The notes under the pieces are model-generated. The model was not told the DNA's origin, did not search any database, and saw only the letters and a program-made list of their open reading frames with translations. 53,653 nucleotides of DNA from Clostridia bacterium. GTDB lineage: Bacteria > Bacillota > Clostridia > UMGS1840 > HGM11507. The DNA is taken from assembly GCA_017554615.1 (NCBI GenBank), contig JAFZHY010000017.1, positions 1 through 53,653 of the forward strand, in the 5' to 3' direction. Of this stretch, positions 36,336 through 45,582 are shown in pieces (position 1 is the stretch's first letter; each line of letters starts with the position of its first letter). The position numbers and the translations under genes were made by a program.

Positions 36336-37544
36336 ATGGGAATTGTAGTTCAGAAATTCGGTGGTTCATCCGTTGCCGACGCAAAGAAAATATTTAATGT
36401 TGCCGGCAGAATTGCAGACACATATAACGAAGGCAATGATGTTGTAGTTGTTGTTTCTGCTATGGGCGATACAACTGATGATTTAATAGAAAAAGCAAGA
36501 GAAATCAACGATAAAGCCTCAAGAAGAGAAATGGACGTTCTTTTATCAACAGGTGAACAGATAACTATTTCATTACTTGCAATGGCTTTGGAAAAAATGG
36601 GTTATCCTGTAATATCACTTACAGGTTGGCAGGTTGCCATGATTACTGACAGTAACAACCAGAAAGCAAGGCTTAAAAATATTCAGACAGAAAGAATCTT
36701 AAGCGAACTTGACAAGAAGAAAATTGTAGTTGTAGCAGGTTTCCAGGGTGTTAATGAATATAACGATATCACAACTTTGGGAAGAGGCGGTTCAGACACA
36801 ACAGCAGTTGCAATAGCAGCAGCAATCAAAGCAGATGTATGCGAAATTTATACAGATGTTGACGGTGTGTATACCACCGACCCAAGAATAGTTAAAAACG
36901 CTAAGAAACTTAATGATATATCATATGATGAAATGCTTGAACTTGCATCGCTTGGTGCAAATGTTCTGCATAACCGTTCGGTAGAACTTGCAAAAAAATA
37001 CAATGTTAATATGGAAGTTAAATCAAGTTTTGAAAAAGTAGATGGAACCAAGGTTAAGGAGGTTGGGCTTGTGGAAAAGATGTTAGTTAGAGGTGTAGCG
37101 AGAGATAATGATGTTGCAAGAATATCTATTATGGGTATTCCTGATGAACCGGGGAAAGCATACAGAGTGTTTGACCTTCTTGCAAAAAACAATATAAGCG
37201 TTGATATAATTTTACAGTCAATAGGAAGAGATAATACAAAGGATATTTCCTTTACAGTATGTATGGACCAACTTGACGAAGCAGTTAAAGTAATAAACGA
37301 AAATCTTGAACTTTTAGGTGCAAAAGAAGTTAAATCAAGAAGCGATATTTCAAAAGTTTCTATCGTTGGCGCAGGTATGGCTTCAAACCCTGGCGTTGCC
37401 GCAAAAATGTTTGAAGCATTATACGATGCCCAGATAAATATCCATATGATTTCAACATCTGAAATCAAAGTAAGTGTTTTAATCAATGAAAAGAATGCCG
37501 AAAAAGCAGTTGAAGTAATTCACGATAAGTTTTTTAATAACTAA
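36336..37544 (+). CDS. lysC: aspartate kinase
   Basis: A 402-residue enzyme phosphorylating aspartate at the head of the lysine, threonine and methionine pathway. Catalytic-domain motifs are VVQKFGGSSVADAKKI, TGEQITISLLAMAL, TLGRGGSDTTAVAIAAAI and EIYTDVDGVYTTDPRIV. Two C-terminal ACT domains (from about residue 265: VARISIMGIPDEPGKAYRVF; then VSIVGAGMASNPGVAAKMF) bind the feedback amino acid. Start ATG 36336 has AAGGAGG seven bases upstream. It is the last gene of the ACT-hom-lysC operon, followed by a terminator. Confidence 0.97.
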   Translation: MGIVVQKFGGSSVADAKKIFNVAGRIADTYNEGNDVVVVVSAMGDTTDDLIEKAREINDKASRREMDVLLSTGEQITISLLAMALEKMGYPVISLTGWQVAMITDSNNQKARLKNIQTERILSELDKKKIVVVAGFQGVNEYNDITTLGRGGSDTTAVAIAAAIKADVCEIYTDVDGVYTTDPRIVKNAKKLNDISYDEMLELASLGANVLHNRSVELAKKYNVNMEVKSSFEKVDGTKVKEVGLVEKMLVRGVARDNDVARISIMGIPDEPGKAYRVFDLLAKNNISVDIILQSIGRDNTKDISFTVCMDQLDEAVKVINENLELLGAKEVKSRSDISKVSIVGAGMASNPGVAAKMFEALYDAQINIHMISTSEIKVSVLINEKNAEKAVEVIHDKFFNN

Positions 37545-37551
37545 AAGTTAA

Positions 37552-37593
37552 AAAAAAGGGAACTTAACTTTTAATGTTTAAGTTCCTTTTTTT
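37552..37593 (+). terminator. terminator of the hom-lysC operon
   Basis: GGAACTTAA pairs with TTAAGTTCC (extended by flanking A and T runs), followed by eight T. Confidence 0.88.
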
Positions 37594-37594
37594 G

Positions 37595-37623
37595 TTGAAA
37601 AAATGCTTAAAATACTGTATAAT
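37595..37623 (+). promoter_or_regulatory. promoter for ymdB and the nitroreductase gene
   Basis: TTGAAA (37595-37600), a 17-base spacer and a perfect TATAAT (37618-37623), directly after the lysC terminator. Confidence 0.75.
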
Positions 37624-37655
37624 AAATTAAAAAAATACTAAGAAAGAAGAAAGAA

Positions 37656-38444
37656 ATGAAAAATATACTTGTAATAGGCGACGTGGTTGGCAGATGCGGA
37701 AGAGAACTTATATTTTCCCATTTGGAAGCATTAAAAAAAGAATATAATATTGATTTTACAATAGTGAATGCAGAAAATGCTACAACGGGTAACGGTATAA
37801 CCGAAAAGTATGCGTATATGCTTCTTGACGCAGGGGCAGACTGTTTAACTTTAGGAAACCACGCATTTGATAAAAAAGATTTATATAATATGCTTGAATG
37901 TTCTAAAAAAATTGTAAGACCTCTTAATTTTAACCCTGACTTACCTGGGGACGGGGTTACAGTTATTGAAAAGGACGATTTTAAAATTGCAGTTATAAAC
38001 ATAATGGGAAATGTATATATAGAAAAGGAAGTCTCAAACCCTTTTATTGTTTTAAAAAAAGCAGTTGACAACATTAAAAGAAAGTATGACACTTTAAATA
38101 TAATTGTCGATTTTCATGCAGAAGCAACAAGCGAGAAACAAGCATTGGCGTATTATATGGACGCAGAGATTACAGCCCTTTTTGGCACACATACTCACGT
38201 GCAGACTAATGACTTAAGAATTTTAAAAGGCGGAACAGGGTATATAACTGATGTCGGTATGACAGGGGCAGAAAACTCTGTTATAGGCCTTGAAAAAGAA
38301 ATAGCCATAGCAAGGTTTAAAGACGGAGAAAAAGGGAAATTCTCATGGTCTGATATTTCTCCTATGATAAACGGATGTGTATTTACTATCGATGAGAAAA
38401 GTGGTAAAACCATTGATGTAAAATCAGTTTATAAAAGATATTAA
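37656..38444 (+). CDS. ymdB: YmdB-family metallophosphoesterase (cyclic nucleotide phosphodiesterase)
   Basis: A 262-residue protein of the TIGR00282/YmdB family, whose Bacillus member hydrolyses cyclic nucleotides and influences biofilm and motility decisions. Motifs in order are NILVIGDVVGRCGRE, the metal ligand region IVNAENATTGNGIT, LTLGNHAFDKKDL, VDFHAEATSEKQALAYYMD, GTHTHVQTND and TDVGMTGAENSVIG. The length is normal. ATG 37656 follows AAGAAGAAAG. The nitroreductase gene follows after 12 bases. Confidence 0.93.
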   Translation: MKNILVIGDVVGRCGRELIFSHLEALKKEYNIDFTIVNAENATTGNGITEKYAYMLLDAGADCLTLGNHAFDKKDLYNMLECSKKIVRPLNFNPDLPGDGVTVIEKDDFKIAVINIMGNVYIEKEVSNPFIVLKKAVDNIKRKYDTLNIIVDFHAEATSEKQALAYYMDAEITALFGTHTHVQTNDLRILKGGTGYITDVGMTGAENSVIGLEKEIAIARFKDGEKGKFSWSDISPMINGCVFTIDEKSGKTIDVKSVYKRY

Positions 38445-38456
38445 GAGGTATAAAAA

Positions 38457-39023
38457 ATGGAAATTTTTGATATAATTAAAAGACGAAGAACTATAAGAAG
38501 TTTTAAAAATATACCTGTTGAAAGAGAAAAACTTAAGTTGATGGTTGAGGCAGGGCGTCTTGCTCCGTCAGGAGGGAATCTTCAGCCTGTTAAATTTATA
38601 GTGGTTGATTCTTCCAAATTCTGCGACCTTTTGTTCCCTCATTTAAGGTGGGCAGGGTATACAACACCGTATGGTGTGCCAACTAAAGAGGATGCTCCAA
38701 GAGCATATATAATCGTTCTTACTGATTTAAATATAAGAAAAGATGCAGATAATGACGCTTCATATGCTGAAGAAAATATTGTGCTTTTAGCAGAAAGTAT
38801 GGGTATTTCATCTTGTATTATAGGCTCTGTTTTAAGAGAAGAAGTAGAAAAAATATTTAACATTCCCGATACTATGAAAATTCATACAGTTATAGCCTTA
38901 GGCTATCCTAATCAGGAGTCGTTCGTGTTTGATATGGAGGATAGTGTTAAGTATTATCTTGATGAAAATAATAATTTTCATGTGCCAAAGAGAAAAACAG
39001 AAGATATAGTTAAGTATTTTTAA
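38457..39023 (+). CDS. nitroreductase family FMN-dependent oxidoreductase
   Basis: A 188-residue protein of the nitroreductase fold: FDIIKRRRTIRSFKNIPVER at the N-terminus (FMN phosphate contacts), LAPSGGNLQPVKFIVVDS, YAEENIVLLAESMGISSCI, and the C-terminal VIALGYPNQE. It should bind FMN and reduce nitro compounds, quinones or flavins with NAD(P)H, but the physiological substrate is unknown. Co-transcribed with ymdB. Confidence 0.9.
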   Translation: MEIFDIIKRRRTIRSFKNIPVEREKLKLMVEAGRLAPSGGNLQPVKFIVVDSSKFCDLLFPHLRWAGYTTPYGVPTKEDAPRAYIIVLTDLNIRKDADNDASYAEENIVLLAESMGISSCIIGSVLREEVEKIFNIPDTMKIHTVIALGYPNQESFVFDMEDSVKYYLDENNNFHVPKRKTEDIVKYF

Positions 39024-39114
39024 GAAAATGAGAGTTTTTAAAAGAAAATGAAAGAAAATCAAGGGTAATTTTAAAAAAATAAAGATTATTAAAACATACC
39101 CTTATTTTTACACC

Positions 39115-39143
39115 TTGAAATAGTGGTAAATATTGGGTATTAT
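39115..39143 (+). promoter_or_regulatory. promoter for groESL
   Basis: TTGAAA (39115-39120), a 17-base spacer and TATTAT (39138-39143), immediately upstream of the CIRCE operator. Confidence 0.72.
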
Positions 39144-39148
39144 ATATA

Positions 39149-39175
39149 TTGGCACTCGTAACAAAAGAGTGCTAA
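39149..39175 (+). promoter_or_regulatory. CIRCE operator (HrcA binding site)
   Basis: TTGGCACTC, nine bases, GAGTGCTAA. This is the canonical CIRCE inverted repeat with one change (TTAGCACTC to TTGGCACTC), placed just after the promoter and before groES. Repression by HrcA with relief on heat shock is expected. Confidence 0.95.
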
Positions 39176-39218
39176 AAATTTAAAAATAATTATTTATATA
39201 CAATAGGAGGCATTGATT

Positions 39219-39509
39219 ATGAAAACATTAAAACCATATCTTGATAAGGTTGTTATTAAGATGGTAGAAACAGAAGAAACAACACAAAGCGGAATTGTTT
39301 TACCAGGAAACGCAAAGGAAAAGCCACAAATGGCAGAAGTAATTGCAGTAGGTCCTGGCGGAATAGTAGACGGAAAAGAAGTAACAATGTTTGTTGAAGT
39401 TGGCGATAAAGTTATTATCAACAAATATGCAGGAACAGAAGTTAAACTTGACAAAGAAGAATATACTATTGTTAAACAGTCTGATATATTAGCAAAAGTG
39501 GAATTTTAA
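39219..39509 (+). CDS. groES: co-chaperonin GroES
   Basis: A 96-residue GroES: KTLKPYLDKVVIKMVETEET, the mobile loop QSGIVLPGNAKEKPQMAEVI, VGDKVIINKYAGTEVK and the C-terminal YTIVKQSDILAKVEF. It caps the GroEL ring. ATG 39219 has AGGAGG nine bases upstream; an in-frame TTG at 39213 is not needed. The operon with groEL is under CIRCE. Confidence 0.97.
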   Translation: MKTLKPYLDKVVIKMVETEETTQSGIVLPGNAKEKPQMAEVIAVGPGGIVDGKEVTMFVEVGDKVIINKYAGTEVKLDKEEYTIVKQSDILAKVEF

Positions 39510-39522
39510 AAGGAGGTATTAA

Positions 39523-41151
<1,629 letters not shown>

Positions 41152-41205
41152 AACTTAGTTTTATTTGCAGTTATATTGCCTTTGGCAGTTTGTGGATAAA
41201 AACAA

Positions 41206-41241
41206 AAAAGCCTGAAACGAGTTTAATCGTTTCAGGCTTTT
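41206..41241. terminator. bidirectional terminator between groEL and rubrerythrin
   Basis: A 14-bp stem, AAAAGCCTGAAACG (41206-41219) with CGTTTCAGGCTTTT (41228-41241). Confidence 0.9.
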
Positions 41242-41252
41242 GTTAATTTTAA

Positions 41253-41792
41253 TTAGTAGTTTTCTGCGTGAATTTCAAAATATGCTTTAGGGTGGTCGCA
41301 TGTAGGGCAGATTTCAGGAGCTTCTGTTCCAACTATGATATGTCCGCAGTTTCTGCATTCCCATACTTTTACTTCGCTCTTTTTAAATACTTCCTGCATT
41401 TCTACATTTTTAAGAAGTGCTCTGTATCTTTCTTCGTGATGCTTTTCAATAGCAGCAACAAGACGGAATTTATGAGCAAGTTCTTTAAACCCTTCTTTTT
41501 CTGCAGTTTCTGCAAAACCTGCATACATATCTGTCCATTCATAATTTTCGCCATTGGCAGCTTCAACTAAGTTTTCGGCAGTGTTTCCAATGCCTTCTAA
41601 TTCTTTAAACCACATTTTAGCGTGTTCTTTTTCATTTTCTGCAGTTTTTAAGAATAATGCAGCAATTTGTTCGAAGCCTTCTTTTTTTGCTTTAGAAGCA
41701 AAATATGTATATTTGTTTCTTGCCTGAGACTCGCCGCTAAATGCAGCCTCAAGATTTTTTTCAGTTTGTGTACCGGCATATTTGTTAGCCAT
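41253..41792 (-). CDS. rbr: rubrerythrin
   Basis: A 179-residue non-haem iron protein that reduces hydrogen peroxide in anaerobes. The N-terminal ferritin-like domain carries paired E-x-x-H di-iron motifs ([37 protein letters not shown]). The C-terminal rubredoxin-like domain has [10 protein letters not shown] and [14 protein letters not shown] 41792 with TGGAGG upstream is the start; the open frame from 41807 is longer but has no support. Single-gene unit with its own promoter. Confidence 0.96.
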   Translation of the reverse strand: MANKYAGTQTEKNLEAAFSGESQARNKYTYFASKAKKEGFEQIAALFLKTAENEKEHAKMWFKELEGIGNTAENLVEAANGENYEWTDMYAGFAETAEKEGFKELAHKFRLVAAIEKHHEERYRALLKNVEMQEVFKKSEVKVWECRNCGHIIVGTEAPEICPTCDHPKAYFEIHAENY

Positions 41793-41825
41793 AGTAAATA
41801 CCTCCATTAACTTTTTTATAGGAAT

Positions 41826-41854
41826 ATTTTACCTTTTTTTTATGAAAAAGTCAA
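41826..41854 (-). promoter_or_regulatory. promoter for rubrerythrin
   Basis: On the minus strand TTGACT (41849-41854), a 17-base spacer and TAAAAT (41826-41831). Confidence 0.7.
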
Positions 41855-41874
41855 TAAGTTTTTATATAACACAA

Positions 41875-41905
41875 AAAAGGCGTGTCAATTACTTACACGC
41901 CTTAG
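41875..41905 (-). terminator. terminator of rpsT
   Basis: AAGGCGTGT and ACACGCCTT form the stem; on the minus strand it is followed by six T. Confidence 0.85.
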
Positions 41906-41923
41906 AAATCATATAGATAAAGA

Positions 41924-42190
41924 TTAAACAGACATCTTGTTAAGCTTACATGCTAACTGAGATTTTTTTCTGCTTGCAGTATTTTTCTTTAAAATACCTT
42001 TTGCAACTGCCTGGTCAATTCTTTTAACCGCTGCTTTCAATGCTTCAGTTGCTTTAGCTTTATCGTTACCGTTAACAGCAACTTCAAACTTTTTGATAAT
42101 AGTTTTTAAGTTTGATTTAAGCATCTGATTTCTAAGTGTTTTAGTTTCAATAACTTTAACTCTTTTTTTAGCTGATTTAATGTTTGGCAA
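41924..42190 (-). CDS. rpsT: 30S ribosomal protein S20
   Basis: An 88-residue basic protein that binds 16S rRNA. It begins (M)PNIKSAKKRVKVIETK and ends KKNTASRKKSQLACKLNKM, typical of S20. The frame is open to a GTG at 42199, but that codon directly abuts the GGAGG. A TTG at 42190 lies 8 bases after GGAGG and gives exactly the family N-terminus and length, so a TTG start is chosen. The gene is divergent from gpr, a common clostridial arrangement. Confidence 0.93.
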   Translation of the reverse strand: MPNIKSAKKRVKVIETKTLRNQMLKSNLKTIIKKFEVAVNGNDKAKATEALKAAVKRIDQAVAKGILKKNTASRKKSQLACKLNKMSV

Positions 42191-42229
42191 ATTACTCACC
42201 TCCGACTATCCGATAAACTTGCAAAGACT

Positions 42230-42258
42230 ATTATAATATCAAACTATTAAAATGTCAA
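42230..42258 (-). promoter_or_regulatory. promoter for rpsT
   Basis: On the minus strand a perfect TTGACA (42253-42258), a 17-base spacer and a perfect TATAAT (42230-42235). Confidence 0.88.
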
Positions 42259-42359
42259 GTTTTTTCTATCAATTTTTTTATATTTTTTACTAAAAGAAGA
42301 CAAAATATGATTATTAAAGGTTAATTGATAATTCTATTATTTATTTCGGAGGTTTCTTT

Positions 42360-43220
42360 ATGAGTATGCGAACAGACTTAGCATTAGAGGCAAGGGAATT
42401 GTTTTTAAAAAGCGCTGATATAAAAGATAAAATATTATCTTCAAAGAACAAAAAGGATAATATAATTATACAAAGCGTAGAAATTTTAGACGAAAGAACA
42501 TCCCAGGTTATAAAAAAACCTGTTGGGAAATATATTACCTTAGAGAGCGAAGATTTTAAACTTTCTGACCCTGCTCTTATAAAAAACGCAAGTTATGTAT
42601 TAAAAGAAGAACTTTTGAATATTTTAAAAACTATATCGTATAAAACAATCTTAATAGTAGGTCTTGGAAACAGGAATATAACCTCTGATGCATTAGGCCC
42701 TCAGGTTATATCAAAAGTTATGGTAACAAGGCACTTAAAAGAATATATGCCTGAGCATATTGATGATGATATTATGCCTGTAAGTGCTATTTCTCCAAGT
42801 GTTTTAGGTATAACAGGAATAGAAACAAACGATATAATATCTGCAGTTTGTAAAAAGGTAAATCCTGATTTAGTGTTTGTAATAGATGCTCTTGCATCAT
42901 CTTCGCCTAAAAGAATTGCAACAACTATACAGATTACCGATACAGGCATAAACCCCGGCTCAGGGGTGGGGAATAACCGTAAGGAAATTAGTAAAAACAG
43001 TCTGGGAATTCCTGTTATAGCCATTGGTGTTCCAACTGTTGTAGACCTTGTATCAGTCGTTTCTCCCAGTGATAAAAATAATTTTGAAAAAGACTTTTTT
43101 GTAACGCCGAAAGAAATAGATCGACTTATTGAAAACTTATCAAAAATCATTGCAAACGGAATAAATCTTTCTCTTCATAATAATATAGATTTAGAATATA
43201 TTGAAGCATTTATCGGTTGA
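42360..43220 (+). CDS. gpr: GPR germination protease (spore endopeptidase)
   Basis: A 286-residue aspartic-type peptidase (family A25) that degrades small acid-soluble spore proteins at germination. It begins MRTDLALEARELF and has the conserved ILIVGLGNRNITSDALGPQV near residue 98, SAISPSVLGITGIET, DLVFVIDALASSSPKRIATT, and the INPGSGVGNNRKEISK segment. GGAGG lies 8 bases before ATG 42360. It shows that the organism is, or descends from, an endospore former. No clear sigma-G promoter could be drawn by eye. Confidence 0.95.
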   Translation: MSMRTDLALEARELFLKSADIKDKILSSKNKKDNIIIQSVEILDERTSQVIKKPVGKYITLESEDFKLSDPALIKNASYVLKEELLNILKTISYKTILIVGLGNRNITSDALGPQVISKVMVTRHLKEYMPEHIDDDIMPVSAISPSVLGITGIETNDIISAVCKKVNPDLVFVIDALASSSPKRIATTIQITDTGINPGSGVGNNRKEISKNSLGIPVIAIGVPTVVDLVSVVSPSDKNNFEKDFFVTPKEIDRLIENLSKIIANGINLSLHNNIDLEYIEAFIG

Positions 43221-43277
43221 CTATTTTAAGTTATTGGTATATAATGTAAAAAGTTATTTTTTTAAGGGTTGAATAAA

Positions 43278-43835
43278 ATGAGTTTATTTGAATTTTTCAT
43301 AATAGGTATAGCCTTATCAATGGATGCCTTTGCAGTATCAGTCTGCAAAGGGTTATCTATTAAAAAATTAAATATTAAAGCACCTGTGATTGTGGGCCTT
43401 TATTTTGGAAGTTTCCAAGCGCTTATGCCTTTTGTTGGGTACCTGCTCGGCAATGCTTTTAAAGGGTACATAATGGCTTTTGACCATTGGGTTGCATTTA
43501 TACTTCTTTCGCTTATAGGTATAAATATGATTAAAGAATCAAAGGAAAACGAGTGTGAAAACGATTCTTCGCTGTCATTTAAAAATATGCTTGTTTTAGC
43601 AATAGCAACAAGTATTGATGCTCTGGCTGTAGGCGTTACATTTTCATTTTTAGATGTAAAAATTATTCCTGCAATAACCATAATCGGCGTAACCACATTT
43701 GTATTATCTATGTTTGGCGTTAAAATAGGTAATATTTTTGGAATAAAATATAAGTCAAAAGCAGAAATTTTCGGTGGAATTATTTTAGTGGTTATGGGGC
43801 TTAAAATACTTATTGAGCATTTATTTTTTGAATAG
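43278..43835 (+). CDS. mntP: MntP-family manganese efflux pump
   Basis: A 185-residue protein with six predicted membrane segments in two related halves, each with an acidic-residue motif: [20 protein letters not shown] near the start and [19 protein letters not shown] in the second half. These Asp residues are typical of MntP. It exports Mn2+ to prevent toxicity. ATG 43278 has AAGGG upstream; the frame is open from 43269. A yybP-ykoY riboswitch was looked for in the 57-base gap after gpr and is not there. Confidence 0.92.
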   Translation: MSLFEFFIIGIALSMDAFAVSVCKGLSIKKLNIKAPVIVGLYFGSFQALMPFVGYLLGNAFKGYIMAFDHWVAFILLSLIGINMIKESKENECENDSSLSFKNMLVLAIATSIDALAVGVTFSFLDVKIIPAITIIGVTTFVLSMFGVKIGNIFGIKYKSKAEIFGGIILVVMGLKILIEHLFFE

Positions 43836-43846
43836 AATTTAAAAAT

Positions 43847-43903
43847 GCCTTTCTTTAAATAATCAAGATTTTTATATCCTGTTTATTAAAAGAAAGGCTT
43901 TTT
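43847..43903. terminator. terminator between mntP and the convergent exporter
   Basis: GCCTTTCTTT pairs with AAAGAAAGGC across a longer AT-rich loop region, ending in a T-run on the plus strand. Confidence 0.75.
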
Positions 43904-44758
43904 TTATAAAAGAATTTGTATTAAAAGACCGCTGAATGCACCTATTAAGTAAAGAACAAGGGTAATTTTAATATTTTCTGTTAAATTTTTATTTCGTTTA
44001 TAAAGAACTAAAAGACCTACCCCAGCACCAGAGGCTAGCCCTGCTATCAAAGAGCCGAAACTTATTGCACCTTCTAAAAAACTCTTGGTTAAAATAACTG
44101 ACGCCGCACAGTTTGGAATAAGACCTATAAGTGAAGAAATAAAAGGCTGAAGATAGGAATTTTTTAATAAAAGATAGGAAAACTTATCTTCGCCGAAAAT
44201 TTCAATTATGTATGTTAAAACAAAGGTTGCAACAAATAAGAAAATAAATATTTTAATTGTGTGGATAAAGGCAGTTTTTAAAATTCCACCCTGGCAATCT
44301 TCACAGTTTCCGTGAAAATGATGGTGATGGTCTTTTTCTTCGCAGATGTTTTTATCCTTTTTATTTAATATAAAATCAATCAATGTTCCAAAGATAATAG
44401 CAATTATAACTTTAATTAAAATAACTAAGATAACAAAATGTGCTTTTGAAGGCTCGGATAGAATGATAGGAATTGCCTCATCACTTGTTGCAATAAAAAT
44501 TGCAAGCATTGTTCCTAAAGTTATTGCCCTTTTTGAATATAAATCAGATGCAATAACGGAAAAACCGCATTGGGGTATGCTTCCGAGTATTCCGCCAAAA
44601 ACTCCTCCAAGTTTTCCTGACTTCATAAGAGTATGGCTTAAATGGGTGTTGTTTTTATGCTCAATATATTCTATAATTAAATAAACAAGAAAAATAAACG
44701 GAAGTATTTTAACTGAGTCTATAAAAGAATGCTCTAAAATGTGAATGAAAATATGCAT
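43904..44758 (-). CDS. putative 10-TM heavy-metal or arsenic exporter (ArsP_2-like) with His-rich loop
   Basis: A 284-residue membrane protein with two homologous halves, each containing a P-x-C-x-x-S motif: GGILGSIPQCGFSVIASDLY and LIGLIPNCAASVILTKSF. A cytoplasmic loop between them holds EEKDHHHHFHGNCEDCQGG, a probable metal-binding patch. This fits the putative 10TM heavy-metal exporter family (ArsP_2), which databases also label a putative manganese transporter. ATG 44758 has AGGAGG upstream; the longer open frame from 44791 has no ribosome binding site. It is convergent with mntP, so two metal exporters are neighbours. Confidence 0.82.
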   Translation of the reverse strand: MHIFIHILEHSFIDSVKILPFIFLVYLIIEYIEHKNNTHLSHTLMKSGKLGGVFGGILGSIPQCGFSVIASDLYSKRAITLGTMLAIFIATSDEAIPIILSEPSKAHFVILVILIKVIIAIIFGTLIDFILNKKDKNICEEKDHHHHFHGNCEDCQGGILKTAFIHTIKIFIFLFVATFVLTYIIEIFGEDKFSYLLLKNSYLQPFISSLIGLIPNCAASVILTKSFLEGAISFGSLIAGLASGAGVGLLVLYKRNKNLTENIKITLVLYLIGAFSGLLIQILL

Positions 44759-44835
44759 AAATAATGCCTCCTTAATTTCATTATAACACATAAATTAAAA
44801 TAATAAAATACTATAATATAAAAAAGGTGGTTAAT

Positions 44836-45279
44836 ATGATAAAAATATTGTTTGTATGTCATGGAAATATCTGCAGAAGCCCAATGGCTGAATTTATAAT
44901 GAAGAATCTTGTAAAAGATTTTAAAGAAGATTTTTATATTGAATCAAGGGCAACCAGCAGTGAAGAAATAGGAAACCCTGTCTATCCCCCTGCAAAAAGA
45001 AAATTAAAAGAACACGGTATTTTATGCGACTTAAAAACTGCAAGAAAGATGACAAAGGAAGATTATAAAAATTTTGATTATATAATATTAATGGATAAAA
45101 ACAATTTAAGAAACATTAAATATATCATAGAAGAGGATACGGATAATAAAATATCACTCCTTTTAAATTGGGCAGGGGAGGATAAGGAAGTTTCTGACCC
45201 ATGGTATACGGGAGATTTTGATACCTGTTATAATGATATTTTAAGAGGTTGTAAAGGAGTTTTAAAGAAAATCAGATAA
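44836..45279 (+). CDS. low-molecular-weight protein tyrosine phosphatase
   Basis: A 147-residue phosphatase with the CX5R catalytic loop VCHGNICRSPMAEFIMK near residues 7-20 and the general-acid DPWYTGDFDTCY near residue 120, the standard LMW-PTP set. It dephosphorylates tyrosine or possibly arginine residues of proteins. ATG 44836 has AAAGGTGG upstream; the frame is open from 44827. It is a single gene, divergent from the exporter. Confidence 0.93.
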   Translation: MIKILFVCHGNICRSPMAEFIMKNLVKDFKEDFYIESRATSSEEIGNPVYPPAKRKLKEHGILCDLKTARKMTKEDYKNFDYIILMDKNNLRNIKYIIEEDTDNKISLLLNWAGEDKEVSDPWYTGDFDTCYNDILRGCKGVLKKIR

Positions 45280-45287
45280 CAATAAAT

Positions 45288-45323
45288 GGGCTGTTTAAAA
45301 TTTGTTAACTTTTTAAACAGCCC
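45288..45323 (+). terminator. terminator after the phosphatase gene
   Basis: GGGCTGTTTAAAA (45288-45300) pairs with TTTTAAACAGCCC (45311-45323), followed by a short T-rich tract. Confidence 0.8.
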
Positions 45324-45338
45324 TTAGTTTCTTTCTTG

Positions 45339-45574
45339 AGAGATAGGTAAAAATGTTTGGAATGGACAAACTTAGCCAAAGCTTTGCTTTGGGTTACCCG
45401 AAGGCGTACAAAGGTACGTCGAGCGGCTAAGTTTGTTCATAGCAAAAAGTTTTAAATATCAAAGATTTTTATTTTTAAAAATCTTTACCTTGTTAATATC
45501 ATTTCAATAGATTATAAGTATTGAAATAATTGCTATTATTAACTTTTTGCGTTCCAGACTTTTTTAACATCTCT
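45339..45574. repeat. palindromic repeat element, copy B (uninterrupted), MITE-like
   Basis: 236 bases, inverted relative to copy A at 11937-12449. The terminal inverted repeats read AGAGATAGGTAAAAATGTTTGGAA on the plus strand at the left end and AGAGATGTTAAAAAAGTCTGGAA on the minus strand at the right end. Internal hairpins include ATTTCAATA/TATTGAAAT, the AAAGATTTTTATTTTTAAAAATCTTT stem, and AAACTTAGCC/GGCTAAGTTT around the GTACC segment. The right end stops 8 bases from the stop codon of the synthetase gene, so it may also act as that gene's transcription stop. Confidence 0.82.
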
Positions 45575-45582
45575 TCTGCTAA

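Noticed and set aside
36848-37486. 212-codon minus-strand open frame opposite lysC
   Set aside because: It is a shadow of the aspartokinase coding sequence with low-complexity Ser/Thr/Ile composition and no ribosome binding site.
43221-43277. Possible manganese (yybP-ykoY) riboswitch before mntP
   Set aside because: The gap is only 57 bases and lacks the conserved aptamer segments.
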